Origin: Porphyra umbilicalis
Taxonomy: Eukaryota > Rhodophyta > Bangiophyceae > Bangiales > Bangiaceae
Assembly (NCBI GenBank): GCA_002049455.2
Contig: KV919004.1
Span: 57,566 to 121,565 of the forward strand
Reading direction: 5' to 3'
DNA: 64,000 nt
Shown: positions 42,332 through 51,721 of the stretch, one piece after another
How the letters are laid out: the number at the start of each line of letters is the position of its first letter
How positions within the stretch are numbered: position 1 is the first letter of the stretch
The notes under the pieces: model-generated
Told to the model about the DNA's origin: nothing
Database searches by the model: none
The model's input: the letters and a program-made list of their open reading frames with translations, nothing else
Made by a program: the position numbers and the translations under genes

Positions 42332-44335
42332 ATGACCCGCAAGCCCAACCCGGAGCGCGACACGGAGCGGGGGAGGGACCAGCGTCGGCGGCACGAAGAG
42401 CGTCTCGCCGTGCTCGCGCGGTGCACCTGTTCGTGCCACCTCGGGGGGTGCCCGCCGTGCTCCACATCGTCACCGACGTGCGGCGGACGGGCGCCATCAC
42501 CGCCGCGCAACAACTGGGCGCCGCCGGCTGGTCGGCACCCTCAACAAGCCGGCGGCAACTGGGGCGGGGGGCAAGGACGTGCGCCGTCGCCACCGCGCAA
42601 CAACTGGGCGCCGCCGGCTGGTAGCCATCCACAACAAGCCGGCGGCAACTGGGGCGGCGGGCAAGGGCGGGCGCCGTCGCCACCGCGCAACAACTGGGCG
42701 CCACCGGCTGGTCGGCACCCTCAACAAGCCGGCGGCAACTGGGGTGGGGGGCAAGGACGGGCGCCGTCGCCGCCGCGCAACAGCTGGGCGCCGCCGGCTG
42801 GTCGGCACCCTCAACAAGCCGGCGGCAACTGGGGCGGGGGGCAAGGACGGGCGCCGTCGCCGCCGCGCAACAACTGGGCGCCGCCGGCTGATTCGCACCA
42901 ACATCAAGCCGGCGGCCACTGGGGCGGGGGGCAAGGACGGGCGCCGTCACCGCCGCGCAACAACTGGGCGCCGCCGGCTGATTCGCACCAACATCAAGCC
43001 GGCGGCAACTGGGGCGGGGGGCAAGGACGTGCGCCGTCGCCACCGCGCAACAACTGGGCGCCGCCGGCTGGTAGCCATCCACAACAAGCCGGCGGCAACT
43101 GGGGCGGCGGGCAAGGGCGGGCGCCGTCGCCACCGCGCAACAACTGGGCGCCGCCGGCTGGTCGGCACCCTCAACAAGCCGGCGGCAACTGGGGCGGGGG
43201 GCAAGGACGGGCGCCGTCACCGCCGCGCAACAACTGGGCGCCGCCGGCTGATTCGCACCAACATCAAGCCGGCGGCAACTGGGGCGGGGGGCAAGGACGA
43301 GCGCCGTCGCTGCCGCGCGACAGCTGGGCGCCGCCGGCTGATCGACACCCACATCAAGCCGGCGGCAACTGGGGTGGGGGGCAAGGACGGGCGCCGTCGC
43401 CGCAGCGTAACGACTGGGCGCCGCCGGCTGATCCGCACCCACGCCAAGCCGGCGGCAACTCGGGGCCGCCGCCTGGAGGTCCATCACCACACGGGGACGG
43501 CCATTCGGGCGGCGGGCAAGGACGGGCGTCGTTGCCGCCGCGCAGCGACTGGGTGCCGCCGGCTGGGCGGATCCCTCGTCAAGCCGGCGGCGGCGACGGA
43601 CGGCATCCGACAGGCGGGGGACCGCCGCCTGGAGGCGTGAACGGCGGCGGGCCGCGAGACCAAGGTCAACTCCTGCCGCAAGACGTGAGCGCGCCGCCGG
43701 CTCGCGGCTGTCTGCCGCTCGCCGGCGGCAGGTGCGCGCCGCCGCCAGACGGTGTGCCGCCTCAAGGCGGCGGCCAATCGCGTGGGGGCGAGGCACGGGC
43801 GGCGTTGCCGCCGCCGGCTAATCGTGTTTTGCCACAAGCCGGCGGCGACCCCACACCTTCCGGGGCCTCCCGGCGCGAAGGCGGTGGCTCGCAGGCGCCG
43901 CCGCCAGCCAACGGGCCGTCTGAAGCCGGCGGGGAGTCGCCGGCTGCAGATCAACCGCAAGCCGGCGACGCGCAGCCCTCACCCGCCGAATGCCGGCCGC
44001 CGGCAGCCGCCGTGCACCCCCCGCCCGTCCCGACGTTGAGTCCAGGGGCTCCGGGGGAGGCGTCGGCGGACACGCCGGCGGCGGGCCACGACAAGCCGGC
44101 GGGCCACGACAAGTCGGCGGGCCACGACCAGCCGGCGGGCCAGGACCAGCCGGCGGACCAGGACCAGCCGGCGGGCCAGGACAAGCCGGCGGGCCAGGAC
44201 AAGCCGGCTGGCCAGGACAAGCCGGCGGGCCAGGAGAAGCCGGCGGGCCAGGAGAAGCCGGCGGGCCAGGAGAAGCCGGTGGGCCAGGACAAGCCGGCGG
44301 CAGCGACGGGCACGCCGCCGCCGGTGCACAAGTAG
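42332..44335 (+). CDS. tandem-repeat protein, probably the N-terminal part of the Harbinger SANT protein
   Basis: The 667-residue frame starts at ATG 42332 with a charged segment (MTRKPNPERDTERGRDQRRR). It then has eleven 30-residue repeats of the form RAPSPPRNNWAPPAG followed by (R/S)HPQQAGGNWGGGQG (DNA period exactly 90 bp). Degenerate Pro/Gly-rich sequence follows, and finally about 14 copies of a hexapeptide such as KPAGQD. It stops at 44335. The frame encoding the SANT protein is already open from 43990, in another register, with equally regular Gly/Pro repeats. The two may be one protein of about 1,100 residues split by a frame slip inside the repeats. Alternatively, this is a separate repetitive protein. 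The composition suggests an extended or phase-separating chain. Confidence 0.5.
   Translation: MTRKPNPERDTERGRDQRRRHEERLAVLARCTCSCHLGGCPPCSTSSPTCGGRAPSPPRNNWAPPAGRHPQQAGGNWGGGQGRAPSPPRNNWAPPAGSHPQQAGGNWGGGQGRAPSPPRNNWAPPAGRHPQQAGGNWGGGQGRAPSPPRNSWAPPAGRHPQQAGGNWGGGQGRAPSPPRNNWAPPADSHQHQAGGHWGGGQGRAPSPPRNNWAPPADSHQHQAGGNWGGGQGRAPSPPRNNWAPPAGSHPQQAGGNWGGGQGRAPSPPRNNWAPPAGRHPQQAGGNWGGGQGRAPSPPRNNWAPPADSHQHQAGGNWGGGQGRAPSLPRDSWAPPADRHPHQAGGNWGGGQGRAPSPQRNDWAPPADPHPRQAGGNSGPPPGGPSPHGDGHSGGGQGRASLPPRSDWVPPAGRIPRQAGGGDGRHPTGGGPPPGGVNGGGPRDQGQLLPQDVSAPPARGCLPLAGGRCAPPPDGVPPQGGGQSRGGEARAALPPPANRVLPQAGGDPTPSGASRREGGGSQAPPPANGPSEAGGESPAADQPQAGDAQPSPAECRPPAAAVHPPPVPTLSPGAPGEASADTPAAGHDKPAGHDKSAGHDQPAGQDQPADQDQPAGQDKPAGQDKPAGQDKPAGQEKPAGQEKPAGQEKPVGQDKPAAATGTPPPVHK
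42511..43500. repeat. 90-bp minisatellite, eleven exact-period copies
   Basis: The marker CAACTGGGCGCCGCCGGCTG or a one-base variant recurs at 42511, 42601, 42691 and so on to 43411 with no length change. Each unit also contains AAGCCGGCGGCAACTGGGG. A degenerate unit follows near 43547. Confidence 0.9.
44080..44325. repeat. 18-bp tandem repeat
   Basis: About 14 units of AAGCCGGCGGGCCAGGAC with small variants. They encode KPAGQD-like hexapeptides in one frame and AGGPGQ-like hexapeptides in the other. Confidence 0.85.
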
Positions 44336-44391
44336 TGGACGTTGACGCCGTCGGCTGTGGCGTTGCTGCGCCGACGTACGCACCCCCACCG

Positions 44392-45705
44392 ATGGGGACT
44401 GGGCTGGGGTGGACGGATGAGGAACGTGTGGCGCTGTGTAAGGCGTACTTAAGCACGTCGCTGGACCCCGTCAAGGGGGCGGACCAGAGTGGGCCGACGT
44501 TTTGGGCCTCGGTCGTGGCGGCATGGAAGGGGCTGCTGGCGGGGCGCCCTGGCGTCCGCCGGCGCACTGAGCGCGGCGTGGGGGGAGTGCAGAAGCAGTG
44601 GGACAAGATCCGCAAGGGCGTGAACGAGTTTGGCTCCCACTACATGGCGGTCAAGCGCATGGAGCTGACGGGCAACCCAAGTGACGAGGACATGATCAGC
44701 GCTGCGATGGCGCGCTTCTGTGGCGCCAATGTGTACGAGGCGATACGCAAGGACCGCACGGCGGACAAGGCCAAGGGCAAGGCGACCAAGCGCAAGGCCA
44801 AGCAAGTGCACTGCCCGTGGGTCCCGTGCTGGCGGGTGCTGCGGCACGTCGACAAGTTCAGCGGGGCCGCCGGGGCCGCCGCAGCCGACGGCGGCGCCGC
44901 CGGTGCCGGATCAGCCGGCGGCTCTCCCGGCGGCCGCTCGACAAGCGACTCTGACGAGGACGGAGAGGATGCGGGTACTGGCGGCTACCAGTCGCGCCCG
45001 CGTGGTGCGAAGGCCGCCAAGCGTGACAAGGCGGCGGGCATCCAGGAGTCGCGTATGTTCAAGGCGAGCACCGACGCGCTGTCCGCGCTGGCGCAAGCAA
45101 CGGCGGAGCGCACGACCGTGGCTTTTTTTAACTCGGCCGAGATGCGCGACACGCCGGAAGCTGTCGCGTTTCGACGCGCGCATGCTCGCAAGCTGATGGC
45201 GGCGGCCGGCTTGGCGCTGTCCCCGCCGGATACTTTGTCGGAGGCGTCTCCGCCGCCGGCGTCTACAGGAGATGCGCCGGCGGCAGGGGAGTCTACACCC
45301 TCCACACCCGCGCTGACATCATCGTCGACGCCGCGTATGCCGCCGGCGCAGGAGCCGCCGGCTGGCACGGCGGTGGTGCCGGCATCTACGCCGGCGGCGA
45401 GCGCCCCTGGGGGTGCGCCGCCGGCGTCTGCGGTCAAGACGACGACTGCGACTGTGTCCTCACCGGCGGCCTCGGCCGCCGGCTCTGGTGCAGCAAGCCG
45501 TGGCCGGCGGTCGCTGTCGACAAAGCAGGCCAAGGCAGCGGCGGCTCTTGCCGCTGGGTCCAAGACACTCGACGATGAGAACGATGGCATTTTTGTGGTG
45601 CCTGTTTTTCCTGTGCGCGACGATGGCGCGGATTGTTCGGAGGACCGGCAAGACGCTGAGGGGGACGACTCGAGTGATGACGATAGCAACGCGGAGTACC
45701 AGTAG
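44392..45705 (+). CDS. PIF/Harbinger-type Myb/SANT-like DNA-binding protein
   Basis: A conservative start at ATG 44392 gives 437 residues (the frame is open back to 43990). Residues 7-110 form a trihelix Myb/SANT-like domain: GWTDEERVALCKAYLSTSLD, then DQSGPTFWASVVAAW, RRTERGVGGVQKQWDKIRKG and VNEFGSHYMAVKRMELTGNP. It is followed by a Lys-rich stretch and HCPWVPCWRVLRHVDKF, the HCW.VLR..-KF motif of plant NAM-associated and Harbinger ORF1 proteins. An acidic patch, helices (MFKASTDALSALAQATAERT) and a Pro/Ala/Ser tail with an acidic end complete it. By family knowledge this protein binds the element's terminal DNA and brings the transposase to the nucleus. The matching transposase lies downstream in convergent orientation. 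Confidence 0.8.
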   Translation: MGTGLGWTDEERVALCKAYLSTSLDPVKGADQSGPTFWASVVAAWKGLLAGRPGVRRRTERGVGGVQKQWDKIRKGVNEFGSHYMAVKRMELTGNPSDEDMISAAMARFCGANVYEAIRKDRTADKAKGKATKRKAKQVHCPWVPCWRVLRHVDKFSGAAGAAAADGGAAGAGSAGGSPGGRSTSDSDEDGEDAGTGGYQSRPRGAKAAKRDKAAGIQESRMFKASTDALSALAQATAERTTVAFFNSAEMRDTPEAVAFRRAHARKLMAAAGLALSPPDTLSEASPPPASTGDAPAAGESTPSTPALTSSSTPRMPPAQEPPAGTAVVPASTPAASAPGGAPPASAVKTTTATVSSPAASAAGSGAASRGRRSLSTKQAKAAAALAAGSKTLDDENDGIFVVPVFPVRDDGADCSEDRQDAEGDDSSDDDSNAEYQ

Positions 45706-45735
45706 TGTGTTAGAGTGCGTATTGGACAGCGACTT

Positions 45736-46111
45736 CAAAGGTTTTTTTTTCCCCGTTGGGCAGGGTTTTTTTTTCCTACTTACTTCGTCTTTGCGTCCGA
45801 CAGAGAGTATCCCTCTCGCGTCGGTCCCGGGTAGCTCACCACTCCAGCAGCGGCAGAGATCTGCGCGATAGCCGCAGCGCTGCTCGCCGTCACGCCGACT
45901 TTGCGCCGATGCTGAGCTGCCGTGCTGTGCCTTTCGCACGCCGCCGCCGTCGGCGCGTCAGTAACAACTGTGCGTGCGTGGCGGCGGCGGCCTTTGCGCA
46001 GGTCTACAGTACCTCTCAAAAGGCAGCCAAGGCAGGCTCCACGAAACACGCTCAGGAAGACACACAGATGTAAGGAAAAAAAAACCGCGAGGCGGGAAAA
46101 AAAAACCTTTG
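45736..46111. repeat. mirror-image 3' ends of two convergent genes
   Basis: CAAAGG followed by T9-10, then CCC...GGG and a second T9-10 run (45736-45776) is the approximate reverse complement of 46074-46111. Each block lies just beyond the SANT-protein stop or the end of the transposase frame. Each would therefore present U-rich sequence to its own transcript, suggesting 3'-end signals. Confidence 0.6.
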
Positions 46112-46265
46112 TTCGTCTCTAGTTAGAGGTACGGCTCCAAAAGCGTTGCTCTGTCCGCCCATACGTCCTCCGCCAGGTCATGCCTCAGCTTCAGGTGCTC
46201 CTCCTCGCTCCGCGTCTCTGCCCAAGCGCCTAACGCTTGCCCAAAAGTGCCTACAGGTAGCCAGG

Positions 46266-49183
46266 CTACGTGTGCAATGGCGGGCGCAATGGCGGGGGGG
46301 GATCACCGCCCCCCACAAGGCCGTCTCCATCGTCCTGCATTCCCTCAGCACCACCGCCGGCCGCCTGACCGCCGCCGGCGGCAGCGGCCGCCGCCGCAAC
46401 TCCCCCAGCCCCCCCACCCGCAACCAAATCGCCGCCGGCGGATCCATCACCGCCGGCGGCGGCCGCTCCTCCATTGCCGCCGCCGGCGTTGCCGGCGGCA
46501 GCGCCGTGCATACCTCCATGTACCGCCGCCCCCCCGCCGCCGCCGGCCGCCTGACCGCCGGCGGCGGCGGCCGCAGCCGCAACTCCCCCAGCCCCCCACC
46601 AGCAACCAAATCGCCGCCGGCGGATCCATCACCGCCGGCGGCGGCCGCTCCTCCATTGCCGCCGCCGGCGTTGCCGGCGGCAGCACCGTGCACACCTCCA
46701 AGTACCGCCGCCCCGCCGCCGCCGCCGGCCGCCTGACCGCCGGCGGCGGCGGCCGCCGCCACAACTCCCCCAGCCCCCCCACCCGCAACCAAATCGCCGC
46801 CGGCGGATCCATCACCGCCGGCTGCGGCCGCTCCTCCATTGCCGCCGCCGGCATTGACGGTGGCGCCGCCGTGCGCACCCACATCGCCCGCCTCCCCCCC
46901 GCCGCCGCCGGCCGCCTGACCGCCGGCGACAGCGGCCGCTGCCGCAACTCCCGCAGGCCCCCCACCAGCAACCAAATCGCCGCCGGCGGATCCATCACCG
47001 CCGGCGGCGGCCGCTCCTCCATTGCCGCCGCCGGCGTCGCCGGCGGTAGCACCGTGCACACCACCAAGTACTGCCGCCCCGCCGCCGCCGCCGGCCGCCT
47101 GACCGCCCGCGGCGGCGGCCGCCGCTGCAGCTCCCCCAGCCCCCCCATCCGTAACCAAATCGCCGCCGGCGGATCCATCACCGCCGGCGGCGGCCGCTCC
47201 TCCATTGCCGCCGCCGGCACCGCCGGCGGCAGCACCGCGCACACCACCAAGTACCGCCGCCCCGCCGCCGCCGCCGGCCGCCTGACCGCCGGCGGCGGCG
47301 GCCGCCGCCGCAACTCCCCCAGCCCCCCCACCAGCAACCAAATCGCCGCCGGCGGATCCATCACCGCCGGCGGCGGCCGCTTCTCCATTGCCGCCGCCAG
47401 CGTCGACGGCGGCAGCACCGCGCACACCACCAAGTACCGCCGCCCCGCCGCCGCCGCCGGCCGCCTGACCGCCGGCGGCGGCGGCCGCCGCCGCAACTCC
47501 CCCAGCCCCCCACCCGCAACCAAATCGCCGCCGGCGGATCCATCACCGCCGGCGGCGGCCGCTCCTCCATTGCCGCCGCCAGCGTCGACGGCGGCAGCAC
47601 CGCGCACACCACCAAGTACCGCCGCCCCGCCGCCGCCGCCGGCCGCCTGACCGCCGGCGGCGGCGGCCGCCGCCGCAACTCCCCCAGCCCCCCACCCGCA
47701 ACCAAATCGCCGCCGGCGGATCCATCACCGCCGGCGGCGGCCGCTCCTCCATTGCCGCCGCCAGCGTCGACGGCGGCAGCACCGTGCACACCACCAAGTA
47801 CCGCCGCCCCCCCGCCGCCGCCGGCTGCCTGACCGCCGGCGGCGCCCGCCGCCGCAACTCCCCCAGCCCCCCCGCCCATAACCAGACCACCGCCGGTGGA
47901 TCCGTCACCGCTTGCGGCGGCCGCTCCTCCATTGCCGCCGCCGGCGTTGCCGGCGGCGCCGCCGTGCCCACCCGCAGGCCCCGCCGCCCCGCCGCCGTCG
48001 GCCGCCTGACCGCCGGCGGCCATACGGGTGCGGGACACATACCCGTCGCGTCGCTTCTCGGTGACCATGTTGTGCAGGATGGCCACCGCCTTAGTGACGG
48101 TGACCATCTGCTCAACGGTGGAGTACTTTGCAGGGTGCAAAGCCACATGAAAACGTGCCGTAAGCACGGCATACAGTCGTTCGACATCTTTCCGCAGGGC
48201 TTCTTGAAGTCGGTTAAATGTAACCTCTACTTCTGTCGTGGGGTTAGGAAACGGAGAGACGAAAAACGCGAACCGAGGATAAATACCATCCACAAGATAA
48301 TACAGGAGCGTGCGGGTCGTGCCGTTAGCAGTGTAAGAAAATGTACGGGGCGGCCATTCTCCGTTCGTAACGGATAAATAGAGGGGGGAAACATGCATAA
48401 CGTTCAGGTCGTTGTGAGATCCAGGACACCCCACAAATAAATGCCAAATCCAGAGGTCCTCATCACAAACGGTCTCCATCACCACGGAACGCTTCCCGTG
48501 GCGATTCTGGTACATGCCAGCGAACGCCTTAGGGCAGTTGCGCCACTCCCAGTGGCTGCAGTCAAGGGAGCCCATGCAACCGGGCATCCCGCGCTCAGCA
48601 TTGCGCGTCAGAATGCGCTGCAGTTCTTCAGGGGTGGGGGGACGCAAATATGAGGGCCCAAACTCATTCACAATAAAGCGCATCAACTCTCGCACCGACA
48701 TAGCAATAGTTGAAGCGGACAGTCGCACATATTCATCAGTCCTGTCCGGCGCCTCCCCATACGCAATGACTCGAAAAGCCGCAACCACCTTTTGCAAGGG
48801 GTGAGCCTGGAGCCGGCCAGTCGCATTGATGCGCTGCGCAAAAAACGGTCGGTCCTTCACGGCATTGTATATACGAAGAAACACGCTGCGCGGCACGCGG
48901 AACCGACGCTCAAAGTCACCCTCGTTGTAGACAGGCGGCTCCCCATTGAGACCAAAAAATCTCTCAGAATAGCACGCAAACCTGAGCGGAAGTTACGCCG
49001 CTTATTCGGCCGGCGGCCCGGCACAGATCCAACATAACGCGGCCGCCGGTGCACCCGAGACCCACGGGCACGCTTCCGCCAATGACGCAACGCGTGTAGG
49101 TGCGCCGCAACCGCCGAAGCAATTTGTAGGTCCTCCGTATCCTCCAGCATCGCGTCTGCGGACAAATCAAAAGGGTCGTCCAT
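46266..49183 (-). CDS. PIF/Harbinger DDE transposase with a long tandem-repeat tail (frameshifted)
   Basis: Begins at ATG 49183 (MDDPFDLSADAML...). After RNFRSGLRAILRDF the frame slips at an A6 tract (48954-48959, one base short) into GLNGEPPVYNEGDFERRFRV and RVPRSVFLRIYNAVKD. The DDE_4-type catalytic domain follows. It has Asp in GSLDCSHWEW, Asp 51 residues later in GCPGSHNDLNVM, the YYLVDGIYP motif and Glu in RKDVERLYAVL. About 395 residues in, the protein enters nine units of about 61 residues (GGNGGAAAAGGDGSAGGDLV, then GGQAAGGGG). Three single-base losses within the repeats shift the frame and together restore it, ending at 46266. The transposase would cut and paste the element with the SANT protein. 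Confidence 0.75.
46390..48020. repeat. 183-bp coding minisatellite, nine units
   Basis: A GATCC marker within CCGGCGGATCCATCACCGCC recurs at about 46441, 46623, 46806, 46989, 47172, 47355, 47537, 47719 and 47899. The intervals are 182, 183, 183, 183, 183, 182, 182 and 180 bp. It encodes the C-terminal tail of the minus-strand transposase. Confidence 0.9.
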
Positions 49184-49880
49184 CGCGCGAAGAAGACGGT
49201 CGCCACGACGGTGGCGGCGGACGGCCGTCGACGACGACGGCGCCGCGCTGACGGTGCCACCTGCACTCGGATCTCCCCAGCACCCCACAGTGAACACACC
49301 GCACAGACAGAGCAGATTTCCTTTCGCCCGCCCCCCCGGCAGACCGTTTCAATGCCCCCCGCTGGACCCCCGAAACGGTCGCATCCCGGGGTGGAGGCAC
49401 GGTCGCCTGTGGTCGCGTGCTCGATGCGACGGTCCGTAGCAGTCGCGATACCGTTGCAAACGGTGAGCGCTCGAACGCTCTCCCGCGACACAAAGTGCAT
49501 GGTTTGTCACTGCAGTTTTCTAAAAAGCCGGATGCCACGACACAAGCATTTCGAACGGCGGCCAAAGCAGCGCCAGCCAATGAGAGAGCTGAACAAGATG
49601 GGGAGGAGAGCTCCGACTCCCCAAATCGTGCAGAGAATGGGGGACAAGGGCCTCACCCCCCATTTTCTGCCCGCTGAATCTGTGTGTACTTATGTGATTC
49701 CGATCAACTAGATTCGCGTTTTCTCTCTTCGATTTGGGGTGCCCGACGTTGCTGTGGAGCCGTCCCCAACCCCAAGAGCCTAAACTGAGCCACGTGGAGC
49801 ATTCGGGAGACACGTTTCTGACACGTATACACATTCGGACTTGGGGAAGACGTTGTTGGGTGTGCTCTGAGCCCTACATC
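49184..49880. other. transposase upstream region, with 9-bp inverted repeat
   Basis: GACCGTTTC (49343-49351) and GAAACGGTC (49373-49381) form a perfect inverted repeat. Further ACCGTT/AACGGT copies occur near 49452-49463. These could be promoter or subterminal binding sites of the element. No terminal inverted repeat with a 3-bp target duplication was identified. Confidence 0.4.
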
Positions 49881-51420
49881 GCCCTTTCTGGCCCCCCACA
49901 TCGTGGAGCCGGGCCCATCCGCCAATCTGGCTGGTCTGCCACTGGCGGGCGTGCCAGGGGTCACACGTCCCGTTTGAGCGTTCAGAGCGCGGAGGCCGGC
50001 CCGTCAGCCTATTTAGCTGACGACCCAGTGCGAGGTGGACAGAGGCCAGAAGATCTCCTCTTGCGCGCTATTTTGAAACGATGGCAAGTCCATTGCGAAA
50101 TCATCGGGAATCGCAGCATATCTTGATCCTGGTTTGATCCCTGAGCAATGGCCCGACGGTCGAGATCATGGGCCCGTTCTCGGTCGCTCAAAATTGCATT
50201 CGGAAACTTGTGACGAGCCGGGCGCATATGTCGACCGGAGGACGGCGTCGCCGATCCGGTCGACGTCGCCACCGCGATCCGTTACGCCCCCCCCCCCCCC
50301 CGCTCCCCCCCCCCCCCCGCACCGGCGCCACCGCGATCCGCGCCCCCCCCCCCCCCCCCCCGCCCCCCCCCCACCCCCACCGCTGCCATCGCGATGCGCG
50401 CCTCCCCCCCCACCGCCTCCGTCGAGTCCGGCGCCGGCGCCGCGGCCCCCCCATTCTTAATGCGCTTGTCACCGCTGCTGCTGCTCTCGTCTGGCGTCCT
50501 CGCTCTTTTGCGTGTTTATTTTTGTCCTCTGGCTTGGTCACGTGGCTGTTCCTATATCGCCTGAAGACGTAAATTACTTTCGCTGTTGTTTCTTTCTTTG
50601 CCACCTCGTCTTGAAGCTTTTGCTATGGCACTCAAGGCGGTGTCTTCGCAACTGAGTGCATCGCATCTTTGTCGAAAACGTTCCTCATGGCCGTTCCAAC
50701 ATGCACATGACATACTCGCTGAGAGCGAGAGGGGGATGCGCCCTCGGACCAGTACGGAGAGGCCACAAATAAAAACGCGATCCCATTTAATCCTCAGAAA
50801 ACAACACAGCAAACGAAAGACAAAAAAGAACAACGACAAGGCAGACACAGCGGTGATCGGCACGAACGGGCGAGGGCGGGGAAGCGACGCGGGCTGCGGA
50901 CCGGGCGACTGCGGCGTGGAGGGGGGGGGGGCCGGGGGGGGGGGGGGGGGGCGCGGATCGCGGTGGCGCCGGTGCGGGGGGGGGGGGGGGAGCGGGGGGG
51001 GGGGGGGGCGTAACGGATCGCGGTGGCGACGTCGACCGGATCGGCGACGCCGTCGTCCCGTCGACATGTGCGCCCGGCTCGTCACAAGTTTCCGAATGCA
51101 ATTTTGAGCGACCGAGAACGGGCCCATGATCTCGACCGTCGGGCCATTGTTCAGGGATCAAACCAGGATCAAGATATGCTGCGATTCCCGATGATTTCGC
51201 AATGGACTTGCCATCGTTTCAAAATAGCGCGCAAGAGGAGATCTTCTGGCCTCTGTCCACCTCGCACTGGGTCGTCAGCTAAATTGGCTGACGGGCCCGC
51301 CACCGCGATCAGAAATTCCAACGGGACGAGTGACCCCTGGCACGCCCCCCAATGGGTGACCAGCCAGAATGGCCGAAGGGCCCGGCTCTACGATGTGTGG
51401 GGCCAGAGAGAGCGATGGAG
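49880..51420. mobile_element. long near-perfect palindrome (foldback element)
   Basis: Arms 49994-50365 and 50940-51300 are reverse complements. In the core of about 285 bp (50005-50290 versus 51005-51293) I count about five mismatches. The arms continue through complementary C-rich and G-rich tracts, leaving a spacer of about 575 bp. Outward, similarity drops to roughly 70% (49880-49993 and 51301-51420). The arms belong to the same family as the copy at 39165. The spacer has no recognisable gene. Confidence 0.8.
50282..50440. repeat. poly-C tracts in left palindrome arm
   Basis: Several runs of 10-20 C are interrupted by GATCCG-type islands. The right arm has matching poly-G at about 50920-51010. 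Confidence 0.85.
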
Positions 51421-51660
51421 GGCTCATTGCTGTCATGTGCTGCCTCGTGTGTCAGAGCACCCGAACTCTTTGAGCAGAAAAGCGCCTTTGAGAAATGTTC
51501 GTTGACACGTCACTGGTTCTCAGCCACGTTTAAGCGAAACAAGGAACATATGGGTGGTACTATTGATCTCGGCTGAGTGCTAGGTTTTTTGTGGAACGAC
51601 TGTAGGTGCCAAAAGGGCCGATTTCCCACTCAGATGCCCCGGAAACCGCGATTCCGACAA

Positions 51661-51721
51661 CGCATCATTTGATGCGCAGCACCGCATCATTTGATGCGAT
51701 TCTGCGGTAGAATAGACACTA
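51661..51721. repeat. terminal segment of copy B: twin palindromes and TAGTGTCTATTCT end
   Basis: CGCATCATTTGATGCG (51661-51676) and CCGCATCATTTGATGCG (51682-51698) are followed by TAGAATAGACACTA ending at 51721, the reverse complement of the start of the copy at 39165. This marks the shared outer end of the family. Confidence 0.75.

Noticed and set aside
42579-43640. Arg-rich 353-codon frame within the 90-bp repeat
   Set aside because: A 90-bp repeat without stops keeps several frames open. This one has no start context and an implausible Arg/Ala/Thr composition.
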